6,521 nucleotides of DNA from the NCBI GenBank assembly GCA_021846485.1, contig JAJZWW010000189.1, positions 1 through 6,521 on the forward strand, written 5' to 3'. Positions 6,109 to 6,521 of this stretch are shown here, one piece after another (the stretch's first letter is position 1; every line of letters begins with the position of its first letter). This stretch comes from Actinomycetes bacterium. Its GTDB lineage: Bacteria; Actinomycetota; Acidimicrobiia; Acidimicrobiales; Palsa-688. The notes under the pieces were generated by a model. The model searched no databases, was not told where the DNA came from, and saw nothing but the letters and a program-made list of their open reading frames with translations. The position numbers were made by a program, and so were the translations under genes.

Positions 6109-6428
6109 AGGTACAGGCCGGTCCCGCCGGCCACCCGCTCGGAGGCGACGGCGTGGATGTCCCGCTCGCGCAGGATGAGGTAGTCCTCGCCCTGGACCTC
6201 CACCTCGAAGCGGTCCTCGGAGTTGAACAGCACCTGGTCGGCGGGCTTGACCACCCGGACGTGGGGGCCGACGGCGACCACCTCGGCCCAGGTCAGCCGG
6301 CGGGCAACCTGGGCGGTGGCGGGGATCAGGATCCCGGCCCGGGACTTGCGCTCCCCGTCGGCCCGGGGGATCTGCACGAGGACCCGGTCGGCCAGCATCT
6401 GGATCCCCTGCTTGGCGCTCTCGACCAT
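6105..6428 (-). CDS. Short GroES-like (Cpn10) co-chaperonin homologue
   Basis: This 107-residue protein has the Cpn10 fold signature: MLADRVLVQI at 11-20, a mobile-loop region 22-38 with the hydrophobic tripeptide ILI (33-35) that in GroES contacts GroEL, AEVVAVGP at 48-55, then DQVLF (64-68) and EDYLILRERDIHAV (81-94). Compared with E. coli GroES, about ten residues are missing between AVG and VLF, which is the roof hairpin. The C-terminal GGTGLYL resembles actinobacterial GroES-family paralogues as I remember them. It may be a specialised paralogue rather than the main GroES, and no groEL is adjacent. Start choice: the ATG at 6428 has GAGGG directly abutting it, too close to work well. The ATG at 6398 (Met11) has AGGGG with better spacing but would trim residues that align with the family N-terminus. 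The alternative is a 97-residue product. Confidence 0.88.
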   Translation of the reverse strand: MVESAKQGIQMLADRVLVQIPRADGERKSRAGILIPATAQVARRLTWAEVVAVGPHVRVVKPADQVLFNSEDRFEVEVQGEDYLILRERDIHAVASERVAGGTGLYL

Positions 6429-6457
6429 CCCTCGACGGTAGTCGCTGGCCGCAGCCC

Positions 6458-6520
6458 CTACCGCGGGGCTCGGGCGCTCGGGTAGAGGTCCAGATAGCTC
6501 GGGGGAAAGGCGCCGCCGGA
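6458..6520 (-). CDS. Possible 3' end of an unidentified gene
   Basis: On the minus strand the frame entering from the right edge reads SGGAFPPSYLDLYPSARAPR and then stops at TAG (6458-6460). Seventeen of 20 codons end in G or C, as in the neighbouring genes, and the orientation and 29-base gap would suit an operon with the GroES-like gene. The fragment is too short to identify and could be chance. Confidence 0.3.
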   Translation of the reverse strand, partial: SGGAFPPSYLDLYPSARAPR

Positions 6521-6521
6521 G

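Noticed and set aside
6153..6485. A 110-codon plus-strand frame opposite the GroES-like gene
   Set aside because: No recognisable motif; the opposite strand has a clear Cpn10 match.

Overview
The window looks like a chromosomal stretch from a high-GC actinobacterium. By eye it is roughly 70% G+C, codon third positions are strongly G/C, GTG starts occur at several genes, and the GroES-like protein ends in TGLYL, a tail I recall from actinobacterial relatives. Acidimicrobiia or a neighbouring deep actinobacterial lineage is a reasonable guess, but nothing here proves it. No RNA gene, insertion sequence, CRISPR array or integration site was seen.

Left part (to 3570), plus strand: two tightly coupled redox genes. 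The first, cut by the left edge, is a polytopic membrane protein with NapH/NosR-type iron-sulfur motifs and a soluble cysteine-rich loop. The second begins 13 bases after it, behind a strong Shine-Dalgarno sequence. It fuses a two-cluster ferredoxin, an NfnB/GltD-type FAD and NAD(P) oxidoreductase, and a C-terminal flavodoxin-like domain. Together they look like a pyridine-nucleotide-linked electron pathway that meets the membrane. The donor, the acceptor and any upstream partners lie outside the view or are unknown. This pair is the most interesting content of the window.

Middle (3615-5285), minus strand: a secreted SGNH/GDSL esterase of the XynE-like type. It has a signal peptide, an N-terminal beta-rich domain, the catalytic domain, a threonine-rich linker and a C-terminal membrane anchor, so it probably acts at the cell surface.

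A 153-bp divergent intergenic region (5286-5438) follows, with a short A/T-richer TTAGC tandem repeat and repeated CCGACC hexamers. It leads into a Phd-type antitoxin and VapC-type PIN toxin pair (5439-6100, plus strand) that overlap by 4 bases. Facing them, with only 4 bases between stop codons, is a short GroES-like gene on the minus strand (6105-6428) that lacks the roof loop of classical GroES. The last ~90 bases may hold the 3' end of another minus-strand gene.

Most other long open frames are antisense or out-of-frame shadows produced by the high G+C content.
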